From: Brachionus rotundiformis
Taxonomy: Eukaryota; Rotifera; Eurotatoria; Ploima; Brachionidae
NCBI GenBank assembly: GCA_016802295.1
Contig: JAESIW010000138.1
Location: forward strand, 4,548,882 to 4,612,881
DNA: 64,000 nucleotides
Direction of reading: 5' to 3'
The position numbers and the translations under genes are program-made. Each line of letters starts with the position of its first letter. Position 1 is the stretch's first letter. This document shows positions 23,181-34,102 of this stretch, one piece after another. The notes beneath the pieces were generated by a model. The model made no database searches and was not told the origin of the DNA. It saw only the letters and a program-made list of their open reading frames with translations.

Positions 23181-26100
23181 TTATTTGAATTGAACTGAAT
23201 TTTTGCTTTCGCTTTGTGTTAATTGAATAGATCCAGATTTTGATGGACGAAATTCAATGTCTAATTCTTCAGCCTTACCATCTAAAAAAAATAACGATAA
23301 AAATTCGAAAATTTAGTCATACGATAGGTGTTCACATGTCATCGTTTGGCAAAAATCTGTAAATTATATATTGATTTGTTAATATATTATCGTATGACAT
23401 ATAAATAGAAAATTTTTTTACTTGGTAAATAGAATTTGGACTCATCTGGAAAAGAGTTATGTTCCATGTTTGATTGATTAGGACCATTTAAATCTCGAGA
23501 ACCGACTAGGGAGCTGTACAACTGTGGAAATCCGCTCTGAATCATAGGAGACTGTGAGGGGGTCGATTCTGATGAAGAAATTGAATTGTTCAAAAGAGAT
23601 GGATTTTTGGACAGATCAAAATCCGTGTTACCAATTCCATTATTAGATAGAAAATTTTTAGTTGCTAGTTTATTTTTATTGTTGGCTTTTTCTATCAGCT
23701 TTTTGTTACCATTAGAAGAAGCTGAAGACACTGATAAGACCGATGGTGATAGATTTTTACCAATAAGTTTTTCCTCACGTCTCCATTTGGCCCGTCTATT
23801 CGAAAACCAGACCTGGATTTTGGTCTCTGGCAAACGAATTCGTTTCGATAGCTGTTCTCTTGAGTAGGCATCAGGATAATGAGTTCTTTCAAATTCTTAA
23901 AAAAAAAATATTTTTTTACATTCAAGCTAAATTTTAATTTAATTATTGTATTAGTTACCACTTTCTAAAATTTCAATTTGATGCTGGCTAAATGATGTCC
24001 GATTACGCTGCATTTTTTTCTTCAATTTGGACAAGTCTTGGTAATTTTCTGGTTCTGTTTTCGGCAGTAATTGGCCTTCTGGGTTGACTCTATGCTCTGG
24101 ATGGTTGATGAATAATTTTTCATGCTTAACCTCGATTGGGTACTGAGCCATGCCTTGAATGTGCATTTGGCCAGGGATGTTTTGAAAGTTATTCGATGAA
24201 GATGATGAAGAAATTGAAGACAATGATTCAGCAGAGTAGAAATTTGGTGCAGTGGGGTAGTGTGCATGCAATTCATTTGGACTATGGTTCTGGTGATGGT
24301 GAATGGAGGATAAATGGTTACATCCGAAAAATTCATTTGAGGAATCGTTCAAATTTTTTTGAAAAGCGAATGGACTGTCCGACTGGTTGAGACTTGAATG
24401 ATGGGGCAGGTGAACCTTTGGCGATACCATGGGGCCATTTAGCTGACTCGAATTTTGTAAATTAACACAATGTCTATTGTAATCCTCGACTAAAATTAAA
24501 AACAGGTAAAATTAAATTAATCAAATGTTAAATTTAACTTGTACCTGATTGAGAGGATAATTTTAATTGATAATTATAATAACCGTCAATCATTATTTCT
24601 AATATGAATTAAAATTTTTAGAAATTATTACCGCAATTTAAGTTAATGGCAAATTTGAGATGTTAAGCTTAGAATATTGGGTTTGGTAAGGTATTTTAAA
24701 GAACGAATAAAATCGAGAAGATTTTTCAATTAGACAAATAAATGCTTAATTAAGTCGCGGTTGTGTGAGCACTTAAAATGTGAAGAAAATAAATGCAATA
24801 AGAAGAAATATTGGAACAATAAGATCTTACACAGATAAATTACCCAATATTTTATTTTTGCTAAGTCAATAAAAGATAAAGTTTTTTTGAAAAAAAATAA
24901 AACAAAGAATAGAAAAATTATGTATGTCTTTGGAGCAATGATTTTTGGAAATAAAAGCTTGCTTGAACAATTTCATGTTCGAGTTTACATTCAATTTTGG
25001 TAAACAACAATTTATCAAAATTTAAGAAAGCTTTTTCTCCTTAGTACCAAACATTCATTTCAAAATTCGTCTGCGTCAGCCCGAAAATTGAAAAATCCAA
25101 CCATCAGAAAATTGATAAAAATATTTCTAAAATAAACAGTAAAAATATTCAAAAAAATTTTACAAATTAAGTTTTGACTGAATTTTTTAAATAAGTAGAT
25201 AGAAAAAATAATTTTTTATTTTGTCAAAACAGATTATAAATAAACAAAAAATCAAATTTAAACCTTGAAATAATACCTTAAAGGTATATAAAAAAGGCCA
25301 TAATCTAAATTAGATGTTTAAAGATTTCAGTTCAGTTAGAGACCTATAAACTGATCATTTTGCTAAATTGGACCAGATTTAATTTTGATAAATAAAGTGA
25401 AAAGAAAATTACACTCTTGTGGACAACTTGATTACTGTCTCGAGTCTTATCTATTATTCTCTCAATCAGATAAATAAAGACAATATTTTTTCAATATTTA
25501 CCAATTGATCCAAGCTTACTAACAAAAAAAGATTGCCAATAATTTAAGCTCTCAATGCTCGAGCTAGATTTTTGTTCATTTATTAGGCTGGTTCTGGGTG
25601 CTTGTTTGGAGTTATTTGCCGTGGTAAGTATTATGTTTTTGTTCATTTCTTTTCCAGAAGCGTTCATGCTTTCGAATTCTTTCAAGTCTCTACTTTTTTT
25701 AGGTACATATAATGGATCATCACGATCCTTTTCAATTATGAAACTTTCGATTTCTGTCGAAAGTTCCTCTTTTGGCTCACAGTTAAGATCAGTATCATCT
25801 GAAATTTTTGTCGATGATAAATTTCTCAATACTCGATTTATTGATGAAATCTTAAATCAAGATAAATTATTTTTTGTATAATAAATGAATGGTTAAAGAG
25901 TTAACTTACACTTGGAATATTATGATGGTTACAAATTTTGCTTTTTAGGAGCTTTTCGCGGATCTCCCAAGCGAATATTGAAGGATTTTCTTTTTTAAAG
26001 CAGCGTATGTGTTCCACTATGGATGGAGTAGCTACTCTTGGCTTGCTGCCGCCTATTGCCCTAGGCTTTATTGACCCTGTTTCATAATATCTACTCAATA

Positions 26101-26256
26101 TCTTACTCACACAACCATTGGATACCTGCAAAAGGCGGGATATTTCGCAAGGCCGGGAACCCTGGTGAGCCAACTCAACAATTTTTTGTCGCATGGAATC
26201 GGGCAATGGTCGCCCATTTACAAATACTCCACCGAGTTGGTTCACGCCACTGTGAC
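23181..26256 (-). CDS. PAX6: Pax6/eyeless transcription factor (5' start codon exon not found)
   Basis: Six exons in phase: 26256-25910, 25850-25502, 24598-24545, 24489-23959, 23895-23422, 23281-23181 (about 618 codons). Exon 1 here starts with S-HSGVNQLGGVFVNGRPLP, the start of the paired domain; a short upstream exon with the ATG is expected but not identified. The paired domain spans exons 1-2 (SNGCVSKILSRYYETGSI, AIGGSKPRVATP, NIPS|ISSINRVLRNL). After an acidic/Ser-rich linker comes a paired-type homeodomain (QRNRTSFSQHQIEILE|SEFERTHYPDAY, KIQVWFSNRRAKWRREEK) with Ser at homeodomain position 50, as in Pax proteins. The Ser/Asn/Pro-rich C-terminus resembles the transactivation region. It acts in the nucleus in eye and neural specification across animals. 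Confidence 0.93.
25284..25335 (+). promoter_or_regulatory. Possible TATA/Inr core promoter inside a Pax6 intron
   Basis: On the plus strand (antisense to Pax6), GGTATATAAAAAAGG at about 25284-25298 is followed about 30 bases later by TTCAGTTCAGTT, an Inr-like sequence, and then AATAAA signals near 25390 and 25472. The spacing is that of a core promoter or of an LTR (TATA, start, polyadenylation). No LTR ends or duplicated flanks were identified. Confidence 0.25.
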
Positions 26257-27180
26257 CTTTTTATTATTTTAAACTGATTAGAATTTTTAAAAATCAATTA
26301 AGAACAAAAAAAACATTTTCATGATTTAAATATCCACTAGATATTATGTAAGAAAATGAATTTATCCTTAAAATTTAATTAAGAACTTAAATTTATGTTT
26401 GAAAAAATAATACCGAATAAAAATTTTCATTAAAAAATAATTCTTAATTAAAATCATTTGATTATTTTATCGTCGATTAAAAAGCTTTTATGAAATATTA
26501 AAATTTATTATATTTGTATCAACAATTTTAATAATTATAAATACTCATATATTTTAAATAAATATATTAATTAACTCATGTTTAGCATAGCTGATTTTAA
26601 ATTAGTTTAATGTGTATAAAATCTAAAATACTATGATTTTTATCTTTAAATAAAATAAAAGGTTTGATTTTGATATAAAATTATAATTAGCTAGGACTTA
26701 GTACACTTAAAACAGATATTTTAAAAACATGCGCAATTACCAAAGTCATATTAGTCATCAAATAGATCCAAGTCTATGTTCTTAATTAAAAAAAATTGAT
26801 ATTTTTCTAAATATACAAAAATATATTGAGAACTATCTCAATTTTTATTTTAAATTTAGGACATGGACTATTATTTGAGTTTGAGGTAAATTACTGATGA
26901 TTTAAATATGAATTATATTATATTCTAAATTCTTATTTGAAGAACTTTTTATTTCTTATACGCTATTCAACTACAAGAATGTATTAATTTTAGTGTAAAA
27001 TATAACACTTTTTGAAAAATTAGACAATCGTGTTGAGTAGATATCTAATCTTAAAAATACACTTCTTTTCAAATTTTTTATATAATTTTCTGATCTCAAG
27101 GCGAAATTCTCCTTTGTCCCTTTTTATAATTTTTATGAAAATAAACCAAATAAAACATTATTAAATTATTAATAAATAAT
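26257..27180. other. AT-rich upstream flank of Pax6
   Basis: Should contain the missing first coding exon and promoter of Pax6. I could not pick an exon with correct phase (ending ...A|GT). Nothing else recognised. Confidence 0.5.
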
Positions 27181-27182
27181 AA

Positions 27183-27245
27183 TAATAAGAATATAAGCGG
27201 GGACGACTTACAAGGAGGTCGCCTATGGTAGCACATCACGCTTAA
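27183..27245 (-). repeat. SINE/LINE 3'-end repeat with (TTA)n tail, copy 2
   Basis: Minus-strand reading: GCTACCATAGGCGACCTCC...AAGTCGTCCCCGC then repeated TTA. Same 3' end as the element at 7035-7250, but severely 5'-truncated. Confidence 0.55.
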
Positions 27246-27439
27246 CAACGAAATTTACAGAAATGGAGGAACTAATAAGTTTTAGAGTCAACTAAAATAA
27301 TAAAAAATGATAAAATAATTAACAATAATATTAATAATTATTATTAGATATACTAAATAAAATCTGATTTTTATTTCGTAATTTCTGATCAAAAGTTGGT
27401 AATTTAATGCTTCTAGGTAATAAAAAAAAAACAACTTAG

Positions 27440-28220
27440 GGTATAAGCTTGCATCCTTGGATGCAGTAAAAGCCTTCGATAAGGTTTGGAGGGATGGGCT
27501 ATTTTACAAGCTTATACCAAGAATGGACATAAATTTTTGGATTGAATTAAAAAAATATTACGACAAATCTTAAATAAAATAAGAAAGTCAAATTTATTTA
27601 AAATAAATTTTAGGCTAAAACAAGGTGGAGTTATATCCCCGTGTTTATTGAATGTTTTTATTGATGAACTAATAGAAGAATGTCTATCAAAAATTATCGA
27701 TGCATTATACAATAATATGAATACAAGTATTATTGTTTATGCTGATGATATACTTTTACTTAGCCCAGTAGACTCTCATCTTCAGGAGCTCTTAGATATT
27801 TGTTCAAAATATGGAAACAAATGGATAATAAAAGGGGAAATTTCTCCATTTTTACAAGCATTCATATACGAAACATACTGTTTATCACAATTCACGCTAA
27901 CACTAAATAAATCGACAAGAAACTACCTAAACATCTCTCTAAACAATCTAGTTAGGCAGATATTAGGTCTTAAACCAAGGTGTCACATGACCAGCGTTTT
28001 AAATGCACTTCAGTTGTTCAACTTTGGTCAGTTGTACTTCAGTTTTCCAAACTTTCGTTTATAAGGACAATCAAATTTAACAGAATCGCTTCAGTCATCT
28101 ATCAAGATTTGTGTCTAAACAAACTAACTATGGAGAATAAATTAAAGTCATTCAATCAAAAAATTGTTCTTTTGGAATCTCATTTCACCTCAGAAATAAG
28201 TTATATAAATTCGAGGTATT
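27440..28220 (+). mobile_element. Decayed LINE reverse transcriptase fragment
   Basis: Encodes, with frame breaks, SLDAVKAFDKVWRDGLFYKL, then FRLKQGGVISPCLLNVFIDE (27610-27665) and the catalytic box IIVYADDILLLSP (27730-27770), then LDICSKYGNKW and a thumb/connection-like region (LNNLVRQILGLKPRCHM). The reading frame resumes after the inserted element, at 28700-28878 (EALKKELKLEFKQENRLTDF ... TNIDD*), which is the LINE C-terminus. It is dead. Confidence 0.8.
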
Positions 28221-28221
28221 A

Positions 28222-28685
28222 TTAATCGATCTCTTACATTACTTAAACGATCACTTAATAAAATATATTATTTTATTTTTTATGATGAATATAGCTCTTA
28301 ACTTAATTAATGAACAGAAGTAGAGGAAGAAACTCCACAACAAACAGTTTTGCCAACAAGAAAGAACAAAAAATTAATTGATAAGGAATCTGAAAAAGTA
28401 GTGCAAGCATCAACCAGCAGTGATATAAGTAAGAAAGTAGAAGCTCCACTAAAGAGAGGTAGAGGTAGACCAAGAAAAAACTTATAAGATATTATTTTAT
28501 TTGAAATTATTTGAAATTTTTTATAATTCTTTTTTTTTTAAATCAATTTAATAAATAAAAGTAACATTAGTTGCTGTTTTATTTAATTTAGGAGACAGAT
28601 TAATAAATATAAGTTAAGGGTATTTAGTAAAATAAGAGATAGAAAAATATTAGTGATCGATTAAGTAATTTTAGAGATCGATTAA
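28222..28685. mobile_element. TTAA-flanked inverted-repeat element inserted in the LINE
   Basis: TTAA at 28222-28225 and 28682-28685 bracket terminal inverted repeats of about 38 bp: TCGATCTCTTACATTACTTA on the left and, reversed, TCGATCTCTAAAATTACTTA on the right, both continuing to CGATCACT. TTAA duplication is the hallmark of piggyBac- and Kolobok-type transposons. At 456 bp it is too short for a transposase. It contains the AT-hook reading frame at 28318-28487. Confidence 0.7.
28318..28487 (+). CDS. AT-hook terminal exon-like reading frame inside the TTAA element
   Basis: After a good 3' splice site (AATTAATGAACAG|AAG) an open frame of about 56 codons reads VEEETPQQTVLPTRKNKKLI ... VEAPLKRGRGRPRKNL and stops at 28485-28487. 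GRGRPRK is a canonical AT-hook that binds the minor groove of AT-rich DNA. There is no in-frame ATG upstream, so it resembles the last exon of a gene. It could be a host exon captured by the element or the C-terminus of the element's own lost transposase. Confidence 0.45.
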
Positions 28686-28878
28686 ATATCTCCCTATAAA
28701 TTCTAATCTTGAGAAGCTCTCAAGAAGGAACTCAAATTGGAGTTTAAGCAAGAGAATAGACTAACTGACTTCGTTAAACTTTCCCTAAAAAATATTAACG
28801 ATAACAAGTATTTTACAATTCTTATTAATTTAACTAACTCATTTGGTAGTTCCAGTGGAACAAATATTGATGATTAAC
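28686..28878 (+). mobile_element. 3' end of the interrupted LINE
   Basis: Continuation of the LINE ORF beyond the TTAA element: about 28710-28878 reads EALKKELKLEFKQENRLTDF and ends in TNIDD followed by a stop. Confidence 0.6.
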
Positions 28879-29988
28879 TTTTTTTTTACCTCTTTTATAC
28901 TCTTTCTCCTCAATGGAGCTTAATTTAACAATAAATAAAAAAAATAATAAAAATAAAGGCTTAATGAACCAATTCATAGATAAAATTGAAAAAAATTATT
29001 AAAAAAATTTTTGCAGAGAATACAAACAAAATGTGATGAGTTTGAAAATATTTTAAAATAAATTCGATTAGTAAAGTAATTTTTGTTTAAGTTTTTTTCT
29101 GAATTTCGAAAATTAGTTTTTGCGAAAAAGATAGTTACCTGCGAGGATAATTTTAATCTTCGATTGTTTTTGATTTTTATTCGCTTCCATTTGACAGGCA
29201 GATTTGACCAAACAAAAATTATACAATCTTGTTATAAAAGATCAGCAAAAAATCAAAAGATCAGCTATTTGATTCAAATTTAATGGTTTTCAATCAGCAG
29301 GTAGATAAGTTAGTTTTAATTAAAATTCTACTAAATAGAGAACTCAGCATGGGACCGGTTAAGTGTAACAATAGAGACGAAAGGAAATAAGATTCGTATT
29401 CGAAAAAATCGGATTCCAGTTAAATAGCATGCAAATATTCAAAAGATTTCTTAAGACGTATCAATAGAAGATTTTTAATTAATTTCTTGATTTAAGAATT
29501 AGAAGTATTTAATGATTATTAATTAAATAATTAATTAGACTGTGAATAATACGGATATATTTCAAATAGTTTGCTTTTTTTTCAGTAGTGCCATTAAGTC
29601 AAATGAATATTTTAGTTGCATCAAATTTACGGTCATAAATGTTTGACAAAAATGAATTTTTCGCTTGCTTTAAGCTCTAAAGCAAAATTGGCTATTCTTT
29701 ATATTCAGTTTATTCTTCTAGAATAAATCAGAATTGATCAATTAGATTAGAAAAGAGAATAAATTTATGAAATGAAAACCAAACAAATCTTTTTTTACAT
29801 GAGAAAAAGTTTGTTTTTCAAAATCTATTTAAAATTTTTTGAAAAATGATTTTTAAGTTTAATTAATTAGCAAAAATTAAAAAAATACTGGTTTTTGTTC
29901 TGTTTTATTTAATTAATAAGATTAAAAGATAAAAAATACATTAAAACATTTATTAAGCTTATATTTAAAATGTCTAATCTTAGCTATA
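28879..29988. other. AT-rich intergenic region
   Basis: No gene, repeat partner or RNA recognised. A short open frame at 29083-29283 has no coding character. Confidence 0.5.
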
Positions 29989-31499
29989 TTAAATTAAAAA
30001 TGCTATTTTTTGAAATAAATAAATAACTAGCCAAGCAGATAATTCGATTAGTTCTAAAAAGCTTAGCAGAGATATGCCTTGAAAAAAATTAATATAATTA
30101 TTTGAAAATTCTTCAAAACTAAATAAAAATTACCCAAAAAAAGCCCAAATTGTCCTCCTAAATTTGCTAGCAATGTACCAAAGCTTGTTTCTGGTGTTTC
30201 TGTTACTTTTTCATATGTATCTGTATCGTAGTAAATATTGACTGATAGAAGACTTTTCTTAAAATTTTCATAATAGCCAGTTGATTCATCGTCATAATCT
30301 TGATTTAGACTCTTAGGATCAATTTTGAATTTTTGCTGAATAAATGAATTGTTGACCAAAATTTTCTCATAAAACAATGATGGAAAGTCAGCCGTCGACA
30401 ATGAGGCTACTTTATATGTCACTCTTTCGCACTCAATTGGACATGATATTTTACAATTCTCATTGAAATTCCAGTCAAAAAATTTACTCTTCATTTCATA
30501 AAAACACAACAAGCTTTGTTTGTCTGAATGGCATGGATCTGTATAGTTTCCAATCAGGTCTGTGACGTCACTGTCTGAACAGTTGCATTCATTAAGCAAA
30601 TAGCTTTCATAACAAAGCTCTAGGCAAAAGCTTTGACTGTAATTCTGATTCATTTGGAAAGTCATTTCGACCAAATTATTCATATCTGATCTTATGGTGT
30701 TCTCTATACAATTACTGTAAGGTTCCGGAAGCTTATAAATAAACATTCGATTTACGGCAATATTTGTTTGTGTTCCTGGAGACAATTCTATTCCAGGGTC
30801 AGTTATACGAATTGGACTGGACTGGTTGTTGATGAATAAGATAGCTCCAGTGCTTAGGCTCATGGGCGAGCTGCTTTCCGGACTTCCAATGAACAATTCC
30901 AATTGGAGACCAAACTTCGGCCCGTATTTGGAGGTTGTCCTTACAGGGCTATTCTTGGGCAAATTAAAAGAAAAACAATTCCCATAGAGCTCATTTTTGA
31001 TGGTAGTGAAATCCAAAAATGAGCACGCTATCTCATTATAATGACAGCTAAATAGCATATCATTCAACTGGAACCTTGTCTCTTCTAATTCACTTACATT
31101 AGTTATTTTTAAAAATTCTTTCTGAAGTTGTTCCAATGCGTCTCGCGGATGCATTGACACATCTACATTGTCCAGTAAATAATTAGACATATTTAGCAAC
31201 TGTGGATTTTTGGTCAAGTCATATTCATTCAAATTACATATTGTAATAACGGGAAAAAGAGAAAAAGACTCCTGTACGATTTCATAAGTTGTGAGAACAT
31301 TGTATTCATAAAAGTCTAAGATGCTAGATGTCAAAATGCGACAACAATAGCCTAGCGATGCCATTAAGCATATTGACCACATAAATTTTAAAAAAAAGTG
31401 TTCATTTGTGGCTATATTTGGCACTGCATGGAATGTTGTTCTTTCACACCAGCTAATGAGTTTTTCTCGAAAATTTATCGGTGAAATTTTGGATTTCAT
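29989..31499 (-). CDS. DEG/ENaC (ASC) family sodium channel subunit
   Basis: Two exons, 31499-30134 and 30077-29989, giving 484 residues. The short last exon is essential: it supplies GISLLSFLELIEL, the pore-lining second membrane segment with the G-x-S selectivity filter. Reading through the intron instead gives a false C-terminus. TM1 is at about 33-56 (FFLKFMWSICLMASLGYCC), followed by the post-TM1 FPVITICNLNEYD motif. The Cys-rich extracellular loop has SFCLELCYESYLLNECNCSD and CKISCPIECERVTY. The conserved gating motif near the N-terminus is HA rather than HG (TTFHAVPNI). Such channels are trimeric, amiloride-sensitive Na+ channels gated by protons, peptides or mechanical force. The ligand cannot be told from sequence. 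Confidence 0.92.
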
Positions 31500-32100
31500 T
31501 TTTATTCTGCTAATTTTATTTGGTCAATTATCTTTTTTTAAAATAGCAGTAATCTGATATGCTGTCAGGTAAACTGAACTTTGCCAGAATTATAAATCAA
31601 TTAGAATTTTATTAAATTAAGCACGTAAGTAATTACCGGACAATATTTGTTTTAAAATAAAAATATTTGTTCAATTCTTTATATTCAAAAAGCAGATTAG
31701 AGCGAGTCCACTGTTTGAAAAAAACAATATTTCTCTAATATTTACCTGCACTTAACTAGTTTTATTGATGACAAAAAAAATTTTTAAAATTATAATTATA
31801 ACTTAAATTTTATTTTTTTAAATAAAAAAATTAATGCACAAAAATTGATCACTTAAATAAAGTTCTTTATTTATACAATCAATATCAAAATCAAATATGT
31901 ATACATATTTTTTTTAACTTGATTTAATTTTAATTGTTTAAATTTTTAAATTACCGTAATGCCTTGCCCCCTAATGCGGCACTTATTTTCAGAATTCTGG
32001 ATTTTAATGTATGCATTTAACCCACTTTTTTTTCCAGATACGCTTCGACTAAAAATGCTGCAGTTAATGTCAAAATTTTGGTAAAAATACCGCATTAAAT

Positions 32101-32139
32101 ATGTAAAAAATAATAAAAATTTTTTATTATTTTTTACAT
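32101..32139. repeat. Perfect 39-nt palindrome beside the Harbinger element
   Basis: ATGTAAAAAATAATAAAAA, one T, and the exact reverse complement. It lies four bases from the TA flanking the transposon. It could fold as a 19-bp hairpin or cruciform. Confidence 0.8.
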
Positions 32140-32278
32140 AGGTAAGGTAATTATTTTCACTAAAATTTCAGTCTTTTTCCTATGTTTAAGATTACGATTT
32201 TTCTTTGTTTTAACAACATTTAGCAAGGAGAGAGGAATAAAATTTAATATAAAACAATTATTTTTTCTGTTTATTATT

Positions 32279-32749
32279 TTATTCAGTGTCAGAAATTGTT
32301 TCCCCATTTTCATTTTGAATTAATGATATATCATTATCATCTAGATCTTCCCTATCACAATCTAAGCAAAAATTATACAAATTTTCGCTTTTTTTTGAAA
32401 CCAACTTATCTTTATTATTTTGTCCGATACCAAAATACCAAATGACACTTGTTACATGCGAGCATGCCCCAAATACTCTTGCCCCAGCTTTGCAATCACA
32501 GTACCATTCTTGAATTGGATCCATAGTTGAAACTGTCGAATATTTTATCCAAGTATTATGGATCACTTGGGAAGAAAATCTCGACTTTATTTTTACCCGG
32601 ATTAGCTCTTGACTTTCTCCAAAAAATTCGCATACATAATCTGTATTTTTTTCCAAGTGTGAGATCGTATAAGGAACACATTGTTTGAGTTGGTAAACTC
32701 CATATGTTATAGATTTTATGTATGATTCGCTTAATTTTGGAAAATCAAG
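32279..32749 (-). pseudogene. SWIM zinc-finger C-terminal part of the transposase, separated by an in-frame stop
   Basis: In the same frame as the transposase and directly after its TAG codon (32750-32752), an open stretch of about 156 codons starts LDFPKLSESYIKSITYGVYQ and contains a SWIM-type finger, YCDCKAGARVFGACSHV (CxC...CxH). It ends at 32279-32281. Animal proteins with a DDE_Tnp_4 domain fused to this SWIM tail are familiar, so the two parts were probably one protein. Either the TAG is a disabling mutation, it is read through, or it is an assembly error. Confidence 0.65.
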
Positions 32750-34102
32750 CTAATCAATTTGCACAACTCGAGATTTTTTTTTGCGTTTAGAATAATTATC
32801 CACTACATATTTTAATATATTTTCCTCATTTGCCTTTTCTACCATTTCCTTGTATAAATCGATTTTATCTGAATCTTTTGTTGATGCAAGCTGAGGTCTA
32901 AACTTATTAATTAATGCACAAATAAATCTATAATCTTTTTCTATTGTTCCAATATCTCTATTAGATACAATATTACTAAAATATTTCCATCTTTTTAAAC
33001 GACCATTTGCTGATTCAATCACCCATCTAATTTTAGTAATCAATCTTGAGTTGTTTGCTTCACTTGTTGTATGTTGAGCTTTTCCCTTCAAGTAGCTTGG
33101 CACTTTTGGCTCATATTTTTTATTTTGTAAAAATTCTAATGAGTCACGAAAACCGCGATCGAATACAAACAAATCATTGGGCAAAAACCAATTCTCAACA
33201 TTATCAGTCTTTTTGAATATGTCTTTGGTAATGCTCGCATCATTATTTTTTCCGTTGGAAAGGTATGGGCCAATACCATCAATTAAAAATCCGTCAGTTG
33301 CACATATATTCATAAATTTTAGCAAACAGCGTTTTTTATGTTCTGAAAAAGTTTGTTTCTGAAACTTATATGACGAAGACTTTTCAATAAATATGTAAGT
33401 TGCGTCCCAAACTGTAATTACATCATTTTCAGCAGCATTTAAAAGAACTTGCGCCATTTTGGTGGTGTGTTTTGATATAATTTCGTCTCTTGTAGTAGAA
33501 TTAAAGCCAAGATAAATAGGTGTAAACATTTCTGAAACTATATTTCTAACTTGACGAACTGATCTTTTCATTTGGTCATAAGAGACTATTGGAGTAAACG
33601 CTGAAAGTTCTTTTAAAGTAACACCAGTACGTAACTTTGTAAGGTAAAAACCTAAAGCATTGATTAACGAAACGTTCCCAGATATAGTTGCAGTAGATAT
33701 AAACCCGTACAATTCAAAAAAATGGTCTTTTGAAATTCCTGTCAAAATTTGGCATCGTTTTTCATCAATACAAGCATAATCAAGACAAAACAATCCTGTC
33801 GTAACTTTGGGTTCAGTTTCATCTGGATAATCCATTTCGATTAAGGGTTCCTGATCAGTTTCAGTTTCAATAAGTACTTCAAGCCTCAATTTATTAAATA
33901 GTTCATCTTTATTTAAGCATGACTTTGATAGATGCCTATGACAATCGAAGCAAACATAATTATAATTTTTCCAATCTATTCCCAAAGATTGAAGTGATGC
34001 CTTCACCCAAGCCGATGAAATTCCAATTTTGTTTTTATTTAGTTTTGGATTAGAATCAAACCGAATTTTGCAAAAAGCACATGTTCGATATAAATTGCTC
34101 AT
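32750..34102 (-). CDS. DDE_Tnp_4-type (Harbinger-like) transposase
   Basis: 450 residues. The N-terminus has a zinc-binding pattern, CAFC (about 9-12) and CFDC (about 52-55). The DDE catalytic core shows the first Asp in VITVWDATYIF, the second in LFVFDRGFRDS, and the Glu in KIRWVIESANGRLKRW, with the expected Arg-rich ending. It cuts and pastes the element through its terminal repeats. The frame is intact over the whole catalytic domain, so this part could still be active. The normal C-terminal SWIM domain follows after one in-frame stop. Confidence 0.85.
   Translation of the reverse strand: MSNLYRTCAFCKIRFDSNPKLNKNKIGISSAWVKASLQSLGIDWKNYNYVCFDCHRHLSKSCLNKDELFNKLRLEVLIETETDQEPLIEMDYPDETEPKVTTGLFCLDYACIDEKRCQILTGISKDHFFELYGFISTATISGNVSLINALGFYLTKLRTGVTLKELSAFTPIVSYDQMKRSVRQVRNIVSEMFTPIYLGFNSTTRDEIISKHTTKMAQVLLNAAENDVITVWDATYIFIEKSSSYKFQKQTFSEHKKRCLLKFMNICATDGFLIDGIGPYLSNGKNNDASITKDIFKKTDNVENWFLPNDLFVFDRGFRDSLEFLQNKKYEPKVPSYLKGKAQHTTSEANNSRLITKIRWVIESANGRLKRWKYFSNIVSNRDIGTIEKDYRFICALINKFRPQLASTKDSDKIDLYKEMVEKANEENILKYVVDNYSKRKKKSRVVQID

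Noticed and set aside
30063..30133. C-terminus of the DEG/ENaC ORF as read directly (NFYLVLKNFQ...)
   Set aside because: It is intron read-through; splicing to 30077-29989 gives the expected GxS pore segment.
31955..32100. Possible second MITE (TAATGCGG ... CCGCATTA)
   Set aside because: The inverted match is only about 8-9 bp, with no flanking duplication.
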